The notes: a model not told the origin generated them from the sequence alone. DNA of 6,758 nt from Bacteroidales bacterium (GCA_020860885.1 JAJBTS010000364.1:1-6758), one strand, 5' to 3'; positions 1 to 6,750 are shown, numbered from the stretch's first letter. Program-made: numbers and translations.

Positions 1-877
1 ATAAGCACTACAGTAAAAAAGGATGAATTCCAGGAATTGTATTCAAATGGATTCATTTGGTTACAACCCGGTATTGAAAATCTGAGTAATAACTTCCTCC
101 AACATATGAATAAAGGAACGCATGTATTACAAAATTTGCAAGTCATGAAATGGGCTCGGGAATTAGGAATACATATTGTCTGGTCTATTATGTATCATTT
201 TCCGAAAGAGAACAACGACTGGTACAACGATCTTCTGGAAATTATGCCTAAACTAACACATTTATCTCCTCCGGGATCACTAAATAAACTGAGATACGAT
301 AGATTTAGCGAGTATCATACCCACTCGGAAAAATACAATTTGGAATTACAACCACGTGAATATTATAAATACATCTATCCGTTTGAAGAAAATATTCTAA
401 CAGACTTTGTCTATTTCTTTGAAGAAAAAAAAAGAATATGAATTTCGTAAAAATCCTTTGTTAAGGATCTTACTGGGGGATCCAAAAACTCTTCTTTATG
501 ATATAGATAAGTTATTTGAAGAATGGATTACTTGTTATCTTGAAAATTCAGCTTTATTGTTTTATGAAAAAGATCTGCAGGGAATAGTTACAATAACTGA
601 TACGCGAAAAATAGCTTTTAAAGAAAAATACTCTTTGAATTTACTGGAAAGTGAAATTCTTTCTTATTGTGACGAATATAAAAATCAAGATCAGATAATC
701 GACGAGTATACTTCTTTTCATTCCCATGAAGCTATTGAACAAGCAATCCAATCTTTATTGGATAAAAATCTTTTATTATCCTACCAGAATTGTATTTTAA
801 ATATTGCACTAACACAACCTCCTGCTACACCACCCAAAGCAGAAGAGTTTCCATGCGGGTGGATATCCATTGATTAA
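1..877 (+). pseudogene. RiPP maturation radical SAM protein 1 family, 3' part, frameshifted
   Basis: The frame is open from base 1, so the 5' end, including the B12-binding part and the CxxxCxxC cluster motif, lies outside the window. Frame 1 (1-441) shows the end of a radical SAM barrel: LQPGIENLS, the MNKGT segment, VMKWARELGIHIVWS, HLSPPGS and RYDRFSEYH. These match my knowledge of the 'ribosomal peptide maturation radical SAM protein 1' family (TIGR03975-like). Frame 2 then continues to a TAA at 875-877 with that family's C-terminal domain: EEWITCYLENSALLFYEKD, then ITDTR, then a helical segment around LESEILSYCDE. The frames meet in an A9 run at 425-433. With one A fewer the protein reads FFEEKKEYEFRKNP without interruption. 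Members modify ribosomal peptides, several probably as B12-dependent C-methyltransferases, but the substrate here is unknown. The 3' half is visibly AT-richer than the trp genes. Family call is confident; whether the break is real, an assembly error, or rescued by slippage is open. Confidence 0.8.
425..433 (+). other. A9 homopolymer at the maturase frameshift
   Basis: Nine consecutive A occur exactly where the upstream frame (which stops at TGA 439-441) must shift to reach the conserved C-terminal domain in the next frame. Removing one A restores a continuous frame. Runs like this are hot spots for indel mutation, for sequencing error and for RNA polymerase slippage. The sequence alone cannot tell which applies. 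Confidence 0.75.
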
Positions 878-898
878 CCAATAAAAACAAAAGAAATA

Positions 899-929
899 TT
901 TGTTTCTTAAAAAATAATTTCTAATTTTG
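899..929 (+). promoter_or_regulatory. Bacteroidota-type promoter of the trp operon
   Basis: A -33 element TTTG (899-902) is followed after 19 nt by a full -7 match, TAATTTTG (922-929, consensus TAnnTTTG). Both sequence and spacing fit the primary-sigma promoter described for Bacteroides. Transcription would start roughly at 933-937, giving only about 15 nt of RNA before the leader-peptide ATG at 950. The promoter begins 22 nt after the maturase stop, so the trp operon probably has its own transcription start. The exact start site is inferred. Confidence 0.75.
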
Positions 930-949
930 CATCAGAAATAAAAAAAGCA

Positions 950-1006
950 ATGATACAATTAATTAATACATTTTGGTGGTGGCGCTTATTCTTATCCAAA
1001 GAGTGA
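950..1006 (+). CDS. trpL: trp operon leader peptide, 18 aa with three consecutive Trp
   Basis: ATG at 950 opens a frame encoding MIQLINTFWWWRLFLSKE and ending at TGA 1004-1006. Three adjacent TGG codons lie at 974-982. Trp is the rarest amino acid, so WWW in an 18-residue ORF between a promoter and a terminator ahead of tryptophan genes is hard to explain except as a sensor of charged tRNA-Trp. The peptide itself probably has no function after translation. The start is the only ATG in frame. It follows an A-rich stretch (941-946) with no Shine-Dalgarno site, as is usual in Bacteroidota. By the classical model, low charged tRNA-Trp stalls the ribosome at 974-982 and favours readthrough into trpB. 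Identified by layout, since leader peptides share little sequence beyond the Trp run. Confidence 0.88.
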   Translation: MIQLINTFWWWRLFLSKE

Positions 1007-1048
1007 GTTAAATCCCCTGTGTCTTAGTTAATATACTAATAATATACG

Positions 1049-1083
1049 AAAGGCCTGTTGTGAACTCACAACAGGCCTTTTTT
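1049..1083 (+). terminator. intrinsic terminator (trp attenuator hairpin)
   Basis: The arms at 1049-1062 and 1067-1080 are perfect reverse complements (14 bp, core AGGCCTGTTGTG), closed by a 4-nt loop AACT at 1063-1066. T1078-1083 form a six-T tract immediately after the GC-containing core. This is a textbook Rho-independent terminator. It lies 42 nt downstream of the leader-peptide stop and 32 nt upstream of trpB, so it would cut transcription before the structural genes when active. The sequence and the T tract on the + strand fit termination of rightward transcripts from the trp promoter. Confidence 0.92.
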
Positions 1084-1115
1084 ATGTGTATTAAATCAAA
1101 CTAAAAATAAATAAT

Positions 1116-2306
1116 ATGTCACAATCATTTCATGTAAACGAAGAAGGTTATTTTGGAGAATTCGTTGGAGCATACATTCCTGAAATTCTTCATTCAAATG
1201 TTGAAGAATTGAAAAATTCTTACAAATAGATTATCAACAACCCACAATTTCAAACAGAATACAACCAATTATTAAAAGATTATGTCGGCCGCCCTTCCCC
1301 ACTCTATTATGCCGCACGTTTATCGGAAAAGTATAATTGCAAAATTTACCTGAAAAGGGAAGATCTCAATCATACGGGTTCCCACAAAATCAATAATGCC
1401 ATCGGTCAGATCCTTCTGGCCCGTAAAATGGGAAAAACACGTATCATTGCAGAAACAGGTGCCGGACAACATGGAGTTGCTACCGCTACTGTTTGTGCTC
1501 TTATGAATATGGAATGTATTGTTTATATGGGGAAAACGGATGTAGAGCGGCAGCATCCTAACGTACAGAAAATGAAAATGCTCGGAGCCAAAGTTGTTCC
1601 GGTTGTAAGCGGTAACATGACCCTTAAGGATGCAACCAACGATGCAATAAGAGACTGGTGCTCTAACCCGTCCGATACTTATTATGTAATCGGATCGACA
1701 GTAGGACCTCATCCTTATCCGGATATGGTGGCTAGACTGCAATCCATTATCGGCAAAGAGATAAAAAAGCAACTGACGGAGAAAGAAGGACGCGACACTC
1801 CCGATTATCTTATGGCTTGTGCGGGAGGCGGCAGCAATGCGGCAGGGACTATTTATGAATATCTGGACGAACCCAATGTAAAAATTTTGTTGGCGGAAGC
1901 AGCAGGTAAAGGTGTAGAATCCGGAGAATCGGCTGCCACCATTCATTTAGAAAAAAAGGGAATCATTCATGGGGCAAAAACTTTACTCATGCAAACAGAA
2001 GACGGACAGATTGAAGAACCTTATTCTATTTCCGCAGGATTGGATTATCCCGGCATAGGACCTATGCATGCCAATATGGCCAAACAAAAAAGATCCGAAG
2101 TTATGGCTGTGGACGACGACGAAGCTTTACAGGCAGCTTTGGAATTGACTTCTCTCGAAGGAATAATTCCCGCTCTGGAATCAGCACATGCTTTAGCTAT
2201 ATTTGCAAAAAAGAAATTCAACCCGGAAGATGTAATCGTTTTGTGCCTTTCCGGAAGAGGGGATAAAGACATGGAAACTTATATCAATACATCGAACAGT
2301 AAATAA
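1116..2306 (+). pseudogene. trpB: tryptophan synthase beta chain, interrupted by in-frame TAG at codon 38
   Basis: TrpB condenses indole with serine to give tryptophan, using PLP, in an alpha2-beta2 complex with TrpA. From ATG 1116 the frame starts MSQSFHVNEEGYFGEF, with the family segment GEFVGAYIPE, but hits TAG at 1227-1229. The same frame then continues to TAA 2304-2306 with no other stop; read through, it is 396 residues, the normal family length. Beyond the TAG lie [32 protein letters not shown] with PLP-lysine K91, AETGAGQHG with E113, the phosphate-binding GGGSNAAG starting at G237, GLDYPGIGP and CLSGRGDKD near the C terminus. A restart at the next ATG (1428, residue 105) would lose K91, and no ATG, GTG or TTG lies in frame between the TAG and K91. 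The TAG falls in a variable stretch between NSYK and IINNPQF, so suppression could give a working enzyme. Otherwise the gene is dead, or the base is an error. No Shine-Dalgarno site is seen; the leader is A-rich. Confidence 0.93.
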
Positions 2307-2341
2307 CGAATAACCTGAATACAACAAATAAAAATAAGACG

Positions 2342-3754
2342 ATGGAAAAGACAATAATAAAGACCCAAAGTAAATCAGTCCTGGCAGATCTGCAAACACC
2401 AGTAAGCATTTACCTGAAAATAAGGGATGTATATCCGGAATCCGTTTTACTGGAGTCCTCGGATTATCATGGTAATGAAAATTCAGTTTCTTTTATAGGT
2501 GTAGATCCGATAGCCCGGTTTGAAGTCACTAAAAAGGAAATAAAAATGACTTTTCCCTCCGGGGGAAAAGAAACTATTAATAACGAAGGAAGCACGAATA
2601 TCCCTGATTTACTGGACCAGTTCATTCATTCCTTTGAAATTCAGGAAAACAATAACACTACCGGATACAACGGTTTCTTCGGATACACATCCTACAATGC
2701 CGTTAAATATTTTGAAGACATTGATCCCAATATTCAGGATACACCCGCGAGCACTATTCCCGATATGATCTATATCTTTTACCGCTTCATTATCGTAGTT
2801 AATCATTTTAAGAATGACATGACTATAATTGAAAATCAAACAGAGAATACAGGAAGTAAGATGGAGAAAATTTTAGGAATACTGAATAACCGGAATTACG
2901 CATCCTATAATTTTTCCGCTAAGGGAGAAGAAACTTCATTCATTACGGATGAGCAATACAAAGAGATGGTGAGGAAAGGAATTCATCATTGCAGAAGAGG
3001 AGATGTTTTCCAGATTGTTTTATCCAGATGTTACAGTCAATCTTTTTCCGGTGACGACTTCAAAGTATACCGGGCTCTGCGGTCCATTAACCCCTCCCCT
3101 TACCTCTTTTATTTCGATTTCGGTTCTTTCCGTATCTTTGGTTCCAGTCCGGAAATCCATTGCGGCATTTCAAAAGGGAAAGCCTATATAGATCCTATTG
3201 CAGGAACTTTTAAGCGGACAGGAGACGATGAAAAAGATAAAGAATTAGCCGAAAGACTACTGGAGGATCCAAAAGAAAATGCCGAACACGTGATGTTGGT
3301 AGATCTTGCCCGCAACGACCTGAGTAAAAACACTAAAAATGTCCACCTGGGTTTTTACAAGGAAATTCAATATTATTCTCATGTAATCCATTTGGTTTCC
3401 CGGGTAATCGGGGAAGTAAAGGAAGGAAGCAATACCATCAAGATCTATGCAGACACTTTCCCGGCAGGAACCCTCTCCGGAGCGCCTAAAGTAAGAGCGA
3501 TGGAATTGATCCGGGATATAGAAGCTCATAACCGCGGAGCTTATGGCGGATGTATCGGATACATTGGCTTGAACGGCGACCTGAATCAAGCAATAACAAT
3601 CCGTACCTTTGTAAGTAAAAATAATGTCTTGTATTATCAGGCAGGTGCAGGAATTGTTTCCCGGTCGGACGAAGAATCCGAACTGCAGGAAGTAAACAAT
3701 AAACTAGGAGCATTAAAAAAAGCAATTGATACCGCAGAACAAATAATGAACTGA
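2342..3754 (+). CDS. trpE: anthranilate synthase component I
   Basis: TrpE converts chorismate to anthranilate using ammonia supplied by TrpG, the committed step of the pathway. At 470 residues it has normal family length. The N-terminal domain carries LLESSD (residues 36-41), the region that forms the tryptophan feedback site in characterised TrpE proteins, and GFFGYTSYNAVKYF. The chorismate-binding domain shows RRGDVFQIVLSR, NPSPYLFY, GSSPEIH, PIAGT (285-289), AEHVMLVDLARNDL (314-327, with H316), GTLSGAPK (376-383), GGCIGYIG, and QAGAGIVSRSDEESELQEVNNK with a metal-ligand glutamate near 450. All expected motifs are present. The ATG sits 35 nt after the trpB stop behind an A-rich leader; trpG follows after 2 nt, as expected for partners made in fixed ratio. 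Pabb-like (PabB) activity is the main alternative, but LLES and the operon context favour TrpE. Confidence 0.97.
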   Translation: MEKTIIKTQSKSVLADLQTPVSIYLKIRDVYPESVLLESSDYHGNENSVSFIGVDPIARFEVTKKEIKMTFPSGGKETINNEGSTNIPDLLDQFIHSFEIQENNNTTGYNGFFGYTSYNAVKYFEDIDPNIQDTPASTIPDMIYIFYRFIIVVNHFKNDMTIIENQTENTGSKMEKILGILNNRNYASYNFSAKGEETSFITDEQYKEMVRKGIHHCRRGDVFQIVLSRCYSQSFSGDDFKVYRALRSINPSPYLFYFDFGSFRIFGSSPEIHCGISKGKAYIDPIAGTFKRTGDDEKDKELAERLLEDPKENAEHVMLVDLARNDLSKNTKNVHLGFYKEIQYYSHVIHLVSRVIGEVKEGSNTIKIYADTFPAGTLSGAPKVRAMELIRDIEAHNRGAYGGCIGYIGLNGDLNQAITIRTFVSKNNVLYYQAGAGIVSRSDEESELQEVNNKLGALKKAIDTAEQIMN

Positions 3755-3756
3755 TC

Positions 3757-4323
3757 ATGAAAATCCTTATATTTGACAACTACGATTCTTTCACTTACAA
3801 TCTGGTTCATCTGGTAAATGAGTTAGGTTATCAGGACGTGGATGTTTACCGGAATGATAAAATAAGTCTTGACGAAGTAAATAAATACGATAAGATTATT
3901 CTTTCTCCGGGACCGGGAATACCTTCCGAAGCCGGTTTATTGCTTCCTTTGATCCGTCAATATGCTTCCACCAAAAGTATTTTAGGAGTATGTTTAGGTC
4001 ATCAGGCCATTACTGAAGCGTTTGGAGGAAAATTAATTAATCTGGAATACGTTTACCATGGTGTTGCATCTCCTATCCATGTTATTGAAGAAGATCGTAT
4101 GTTCAATCGCTTACCCGAAACATTCCTAGTAGGGAGATATCATTCCTGGATCGCAGATAAAGAAGGCTTTCCTGAAGAATTGGTCATAACCGCTGAAGAT
4201 GAAAATGGTAAGATCATGGCATTAAGACATAAAACGCTGGATATCCATGGAGTACAATTTCATCCGGAATCGGTATTAACACCTTTAGGTAAAGAGATGG
4301 TTCATCAGTTTTTAACAAATTAA
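3757..4323 (+). CDS. trpG: anthranilate synthase component II, glutamine amidotransferase
   Basis: This class I glutamine amidotransferase hydrolyses glutamine and passes ammonia to TrpE in the cytosolic anthranilate synthase complex. It is a stand-alone domain of 188 residues, not fused to TrpD as in enterobacteria. It shows the FDNYDSFTYNL N-terminal signature, the oxyanion-hole motif LSPGPG (49-54), the nucleophile elbow GVCLGHQ with C79, and QFHPES with H169 and E171, so the catalytic triad is complete. The ATG is 2 nt after the trpE stop, which suggests translational coupling. Proteins of this family can also serve as PabA in folate synthesis; whether this one does cannot be seen here. 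Confidence 0.97.
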   Translation: MKILIFDNYDSFTYNLVHLVNELGYQDVDVYRNDKISLDEVNKYDKIILSPGPGIPSEAGLLLPLIRQYASTKSILGVCLGHQAITEAFGGKLINLEYVYHGVASPIHVIEEDRMFNRLPETFLVGRYHSWIADKEGFPEELVITAEDENGKIMALRHKTLDIHGVQFHPESVLTPLGKEMVHQFLTN

Positions 4324-4341
4324 ATTTAATAAGTATATCCT

Positions 4342-5340
4342 ATGAAAGAAATATTAAGCCGTTTATTTGAACATCAATATTTGAGTCGTGAAGAAGCAAA
4401 AGATATTCTTCGGAACATGGCCAATGGAAAATACAACGAAAGTCAGATCGCTGCATTTATCACCGTTTACTTTATGAGAAGCATCAGTGTGGATGAAATT
4501 TTAGGTTTTCGCGAGGCATTATTAGAGATGCGTGTTAATGTAGACGAATTAAAAGATTACAATCCGATTGATATTGTCGGCACAGGCGGTGATGGTAAAA
4601 ACACATTTAACATATCCACTGCGGCATGTTTTGTTACTGCGGGTGCAGGTTATAAAGTGGTAAAACATGGAAACTACGGAGCCACTTCCGTAAGCGGTGC
4701 ATCCAATGTTATGGAAGAGCATGGAGTCAAATTTTCGGGAAATATAGATTTACATAAGAAATCTCTGGATGAAACCAACATTGCTTATTTGCATGCACCT
4801 TTGTTTAATCTCGCATTGAAAACAGTGGCTCCGGTAAGAAAAGCATTGGGAGTAAGAACATTTTTCAATATACTGGGACCGATTGTCAATCCGATCATAC
4901 CGAAGCGTCAGGTATTGGGAGTCTACGATTTGAAAATGGCTCGTTTATACAATTATATTTATCAGGAAAGCGGTAATGATTTTTCTATCGTTCATAGTCT
5001 GGATGGTTACGATGAAATATCATTGACAGATACTTTTAAGATCATCAATAAATACGAAGAACAGATTTATACTCCGGAAGAACTAGGATTCAAAAAGGTG
5101 ACTCCGGAAGAATTATTTGGAGGCAATAGTCCTCAGGAGGCTTCCCTGATATTTGACCGGGTATTGAATAACACAGCCACAGATGCTCAAAAAAATGTCG
5201 TGATAGCGAATGCAGCAACTGCCATTCAAACCATTGAATCCAACCTGGATTTTGAAACATGTATTGCAAAAGCAAAAGAATCCTTGGAATCAGGTAAAGC
5301 ACAGGACACATTTTTCCGTTTCTTAAAAATAAATAATTAG
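4342..5340 (+). CDS. trpD: anthranilate phosphoribosyltransferase
   Basis: TrpD joins anthranilate to the ribosyl group of PRPP, giving N-(5-phosphoribosyl)anthranilate. The 332 residues are normal for the family. The PRPP-binding motif IVGTGGDGKNTFNIST (about 78-93) is intact, followed by KHGN (108-111), SVSGASNVMEEHG, the anthranilate-site region VRTFFNILGPIVNP (171-184), and DGYDEIS (221-227), whose DE pair binds magnesium in characterised members. The KHGNYGATSVSGASN form differs from the enterobacterial KHGNRxxSSxxGSAD but I believe it is usual in this phylum. The start follows trpG by 18 nt. The stop is TAG (5338-5340), and a TGA follows two codons later in the same frame (5344-5346), overlapping the trpC start. 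Confidence 0.97.
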   Translation: MKEILSRLFEHQYLSREEAKDILRNMANGKYNESQIAAFITVYFMRSISVDEILGFREALLEMRVNVDELKDYNPIDIVGTGGDGKNTFNISTAACFVTAGAGYKVVKHGNYGATSVSGASNVMEEHGVKFSGNIDLHKKSLDETNIAYLHAPLFNLALKTVAPVRKALGVRTFFNILGPIVNPIIPKRQVLGVYDLKMARLYNYIYQESGNDFSIVHSLDGYDEISLTDTFKIINKYEEQIYTPEELGFKKVTPEELFGGNSPQEASLIFDRVLNNTATDAQKNVVIANAATAIQTIESNLDFETCIAKAKESLESGKAQDTFFRFLKINN

Positions 5341-5342
5341 AT

Positions 5343-6140
5343 ATGAATATCCTGGATACCATCTGCAACAACAAACGATTGGAAGTTGCCCGTCAAAAAG
5401 AGGCTGTCTCACTTTCCCATTTGAAAAATTTATTGAATTTCCAGACAAGGAAAACAATTTCTTTCAAAGAATCTTTAAGAAATTCCAGTACGGGAATTAT
5501 CTCCGAATTCAAAAGAAAATCTCCTTCGAAAGGCCTGATACATCCTGATGCTGATATCGTATCGATTGTAAAAGGTTACGAAGAAGCAGGAGCTTCTGCA
5601 ATATCCTGTTTAACAGATGAATCTTTTTTTGGAGGATCGTTCAATGATTTCAGAAAAGTCAGAAACATCATCAACCAAATACCTCTTTTGAGAAAAGTTT
5701 TTATTATTGATGAATACCAAATCTATCAGTCTAAGATAATGGGCGCCGATGTTATTCTTCTTATTGCAGCATGTCTTTCTCCCGACGAAAGCTATCGTTT
5801 TACGAATGTAGCTCATAATTTGGATATGGAAGTTTTACTGGAAATCCATAACGAACAAGAATTAGAATATATACAACCGAATGTAGATGTGGTAGGTATA
5901 AACAACCGGGATCTGAAAACATTCGTGACGGATATACAACACACCATTGCACTGGCTCATAAAATCCCTGAGAAGTTTATCAAAATATCGGAAAGCGGCT
6001 TATCGGAAGTACAGACAATATTAGAATTAAGAAAAGAAGGATTCAAAGGTTTTCTGATGGGAGAAAGTTTTATGAAAACATCAGAGCCGGCAGATACATT
6101 GAGAACTTTCATCCGGAAAATAGAGCAATATGAAAATTAA
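5343..6140 (+). CDS. trpC: indole-3-glycerol phosphate synthase
   Basis: TrpC decarboxylates and cyclises 1-(2-carboxyphenylamino)-1-deoxyribulose 5-phosphate to indole-3-glycerol phosphate. It is a stand-alone TIM barrel of 265 residues, not fused to TrpF. Catalytic and binding residues visible by family comparison are E55 and K57 in ISEFKRKSPSKG, LTDESFFGGS (90-99), K118 in LLRKVFIIDEYQ, E167 in LLEIH, N188 in GINNRDLKTF, and E217-S218 in ISESG. The oddity is V119: nearly all members I know have Asp after the catalytic Lys (LRKDFI), and here the codon is GTT (5697-5699), one base from GAT. The start is 2 nt after the trpD stop, and the 3' end overlaps trpF by 11 nt. The function is otherwise well supported. 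Confidence 0.96.
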   Translation: MNILDTICNNKRLEVARQKEAVSLSHLKNLLNFQTRKTISFKESLRNSSTGIISEFKRKSPSKGLIHPDADIVSIVKGYEEAGASAISCLTDESFFGGSFNDFRKVRNIINQIPLLRKVFIIDEYQIYQSKIMGADVILLIAACLSPDESYRFTNVAHNLDMEVLLEIHNEQELEYIQPNVDVVGINNRDLKTFVTDIQHTIALAHKIPEKFIKISESGLSEVQTILELRKEGFKGFLMGESFMKTSEPADTLRTFIRKIEQYEN

Positions 6141-6750
6141 AGTCTGCGGGATGAAATATCCCGACAATATAAAAGAGTTGTGTAAACTACCGATAAATAT
6201 GATGGGGATCCTATTCTATACTCAATCCCCCCGTTATATCGGAGAAAAAAGTTTTCCGGAATTGAAAAGCATTTCTTCTGGTATACAATTGACAGGAGTA
6301 TTTGTCAATGAACCTGTAGAAAATATTCTGAACAGAATAAAAGAATTTGATTTAGACGTTGTGCAATTGCATGGCAATGAGTCTCCGGTAGAATGTAAAT
6401 TACTCCGACAAAACAATGTAAAAGTCATTAAAGCTTTTTCCATAAAAGATCCGGAAGATTTTAGGTCATCCGTATTTTATGAAAATACCTGCGATTACTT
6501 TCTCTTCGATACAAAAACCGTATTTTACGGAGGCTCCGGAAAAAAATTCGACTGGCAAATACTCTCGTACTATACAGGCACCACCCCTTTTCTGTTAAGC
6601 GGAGGAATCAGCGAGCAAGATGTATCCGATATAAAGAAAATAGATCATTCCCTTTTTGCAGGAATAGATCTGAATAGTAAATTTGAACTTTCACCAGGGA
6701 ATACAGACATCAATAAAATCAAACATTTCATATCCAATTTTACATCATGA
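6130..6750 (+). CDS. trpF: phosphoribosylanthranilate isomerase
   Basis: TrpF performs the Amadori rearrangement of phosphoribosylanthranilate, between the TrpD and TrpC steps. It is a separate 206-residue TIM barrel. It begins MKIKVCGM, with catalytic C6. FYTQSPRY, GVFVNEP and DVVQLHGNE follow, then the general acid D127 in FLFDTKT, the phosphate-binding GGSGKKFDW (134-142), LLSGGIS, and the C-terminal GIDLNSKFELSPG. All expected residues are present. The ATG lies inside trpC (11-nt overlap), and the TGA stop overlaps the trpA ATG as ATGA, so the tail of the operon looks translationally coupled. Confidence 0.97.
   Translation: MKIKVCGMKYPDNIKELCKLPINMMGILFYTQSPRYIGEKSFPELKSISSGIQLTGVFVNEPVENILNRIKEFDLDVVQLHGNESPVECKLLRQNNVKVIKAFSIKDPEDFRSSVFYENTCDYFLFDTKTVFYGGSGKKFDWQILSYYTGTTPFLLSGGISEQDVSDIKKIDHSLFAGIDLNSKFELSPGNTDINKIKHFISNFTS

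Larger units (their letters stand above)
934..1093 (+). promoter_or_regulatory. trp transcription attenuator region
   Basis: This untranslated leader has the full set of parts for ribosome-mediated attenuation: a short ORF with three Trp codons in a row, a spacer, and an intrinsic terminator ending 32 nt before trpB. Segment 1003-1009 (GTGAGTT, spanning the leader stop codon) is perfectly complementary to 1063-1069 (AACTCAC), which is the terminator loop plus the first three bases of its 3' arm. A weaker stem can form between 971-976 and 996-1001 across the Trp codons (five Watson-Crick pairs plus one G-U). The 8-nt direct repeat TAATATAC (1029-1036, 1040-1047) can pair through either copy with GTGTATTA (1086-1093), extending the base of the terminator. 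Ribosomes stalled at Trp codons would leave 1003-1009 free; ribosomes at the stop codon would cover it. The pairing scheme is inference; the leader ORF and terminator are seen directly. The start position is the estimated transcription start. Confidence 0.75.

Noticed and set aside
407..877. Separate protein starting at TTG 407
   Set aside because: The TTG lies inside the maturase core frame. The encoded sequence matches the C-terminal domain of the same family and joins cleanly if one A is removed, so it is a frameshifted continuation, not a gene of its own.
891..908. Small hairpin AAGAAA / TTTCTT as a terminator for the maturase gene
   Set aside because: Only six A-T-rich pairs with one G-C each side, no T tract, and it overlaps the -33 promoter element. 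It is too weak to call.
1029..1047. Direct repeat TAATATAC x2 as a repressor operator
   Set aside because: It lies about 100 nt downstream of the start site region and inside the attenuator RNA, is plain AT sequence, and each copy can pair with 1086-1093. RNA structure or chance explains it better.
934..1115. T-box or other riboswitch upstream of trpB
   Set aside because: The leader is too short for a T-box and has no T-box consensus. The Trp-rich ORF explains the terminator better.
1227..1229. Genome-wide reassignment of TAG to an amino acid
   Set aside because: Only one in-frame TAG occurs in roughly 2,000 codons of conserved genes, and TAG also serves as the trpD stop. A full reassignment should show more.
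1320..1946. 208-codon open frame on the - strand
   Set aside because: It lies antisense over conserved trpB sequence (catalytic Lys, GGGSNAAG), has no recognisable domain, and is explained as a shadow of the coding strand.
1428..2306. Independent TrpB starting at ATG 1428
   Set aside because: It would lack residues 1-104 including the PLP lysine K91. The conserved TrpB sequence continues upstream in the same frame to ATG 1116, broken only by the TAG.
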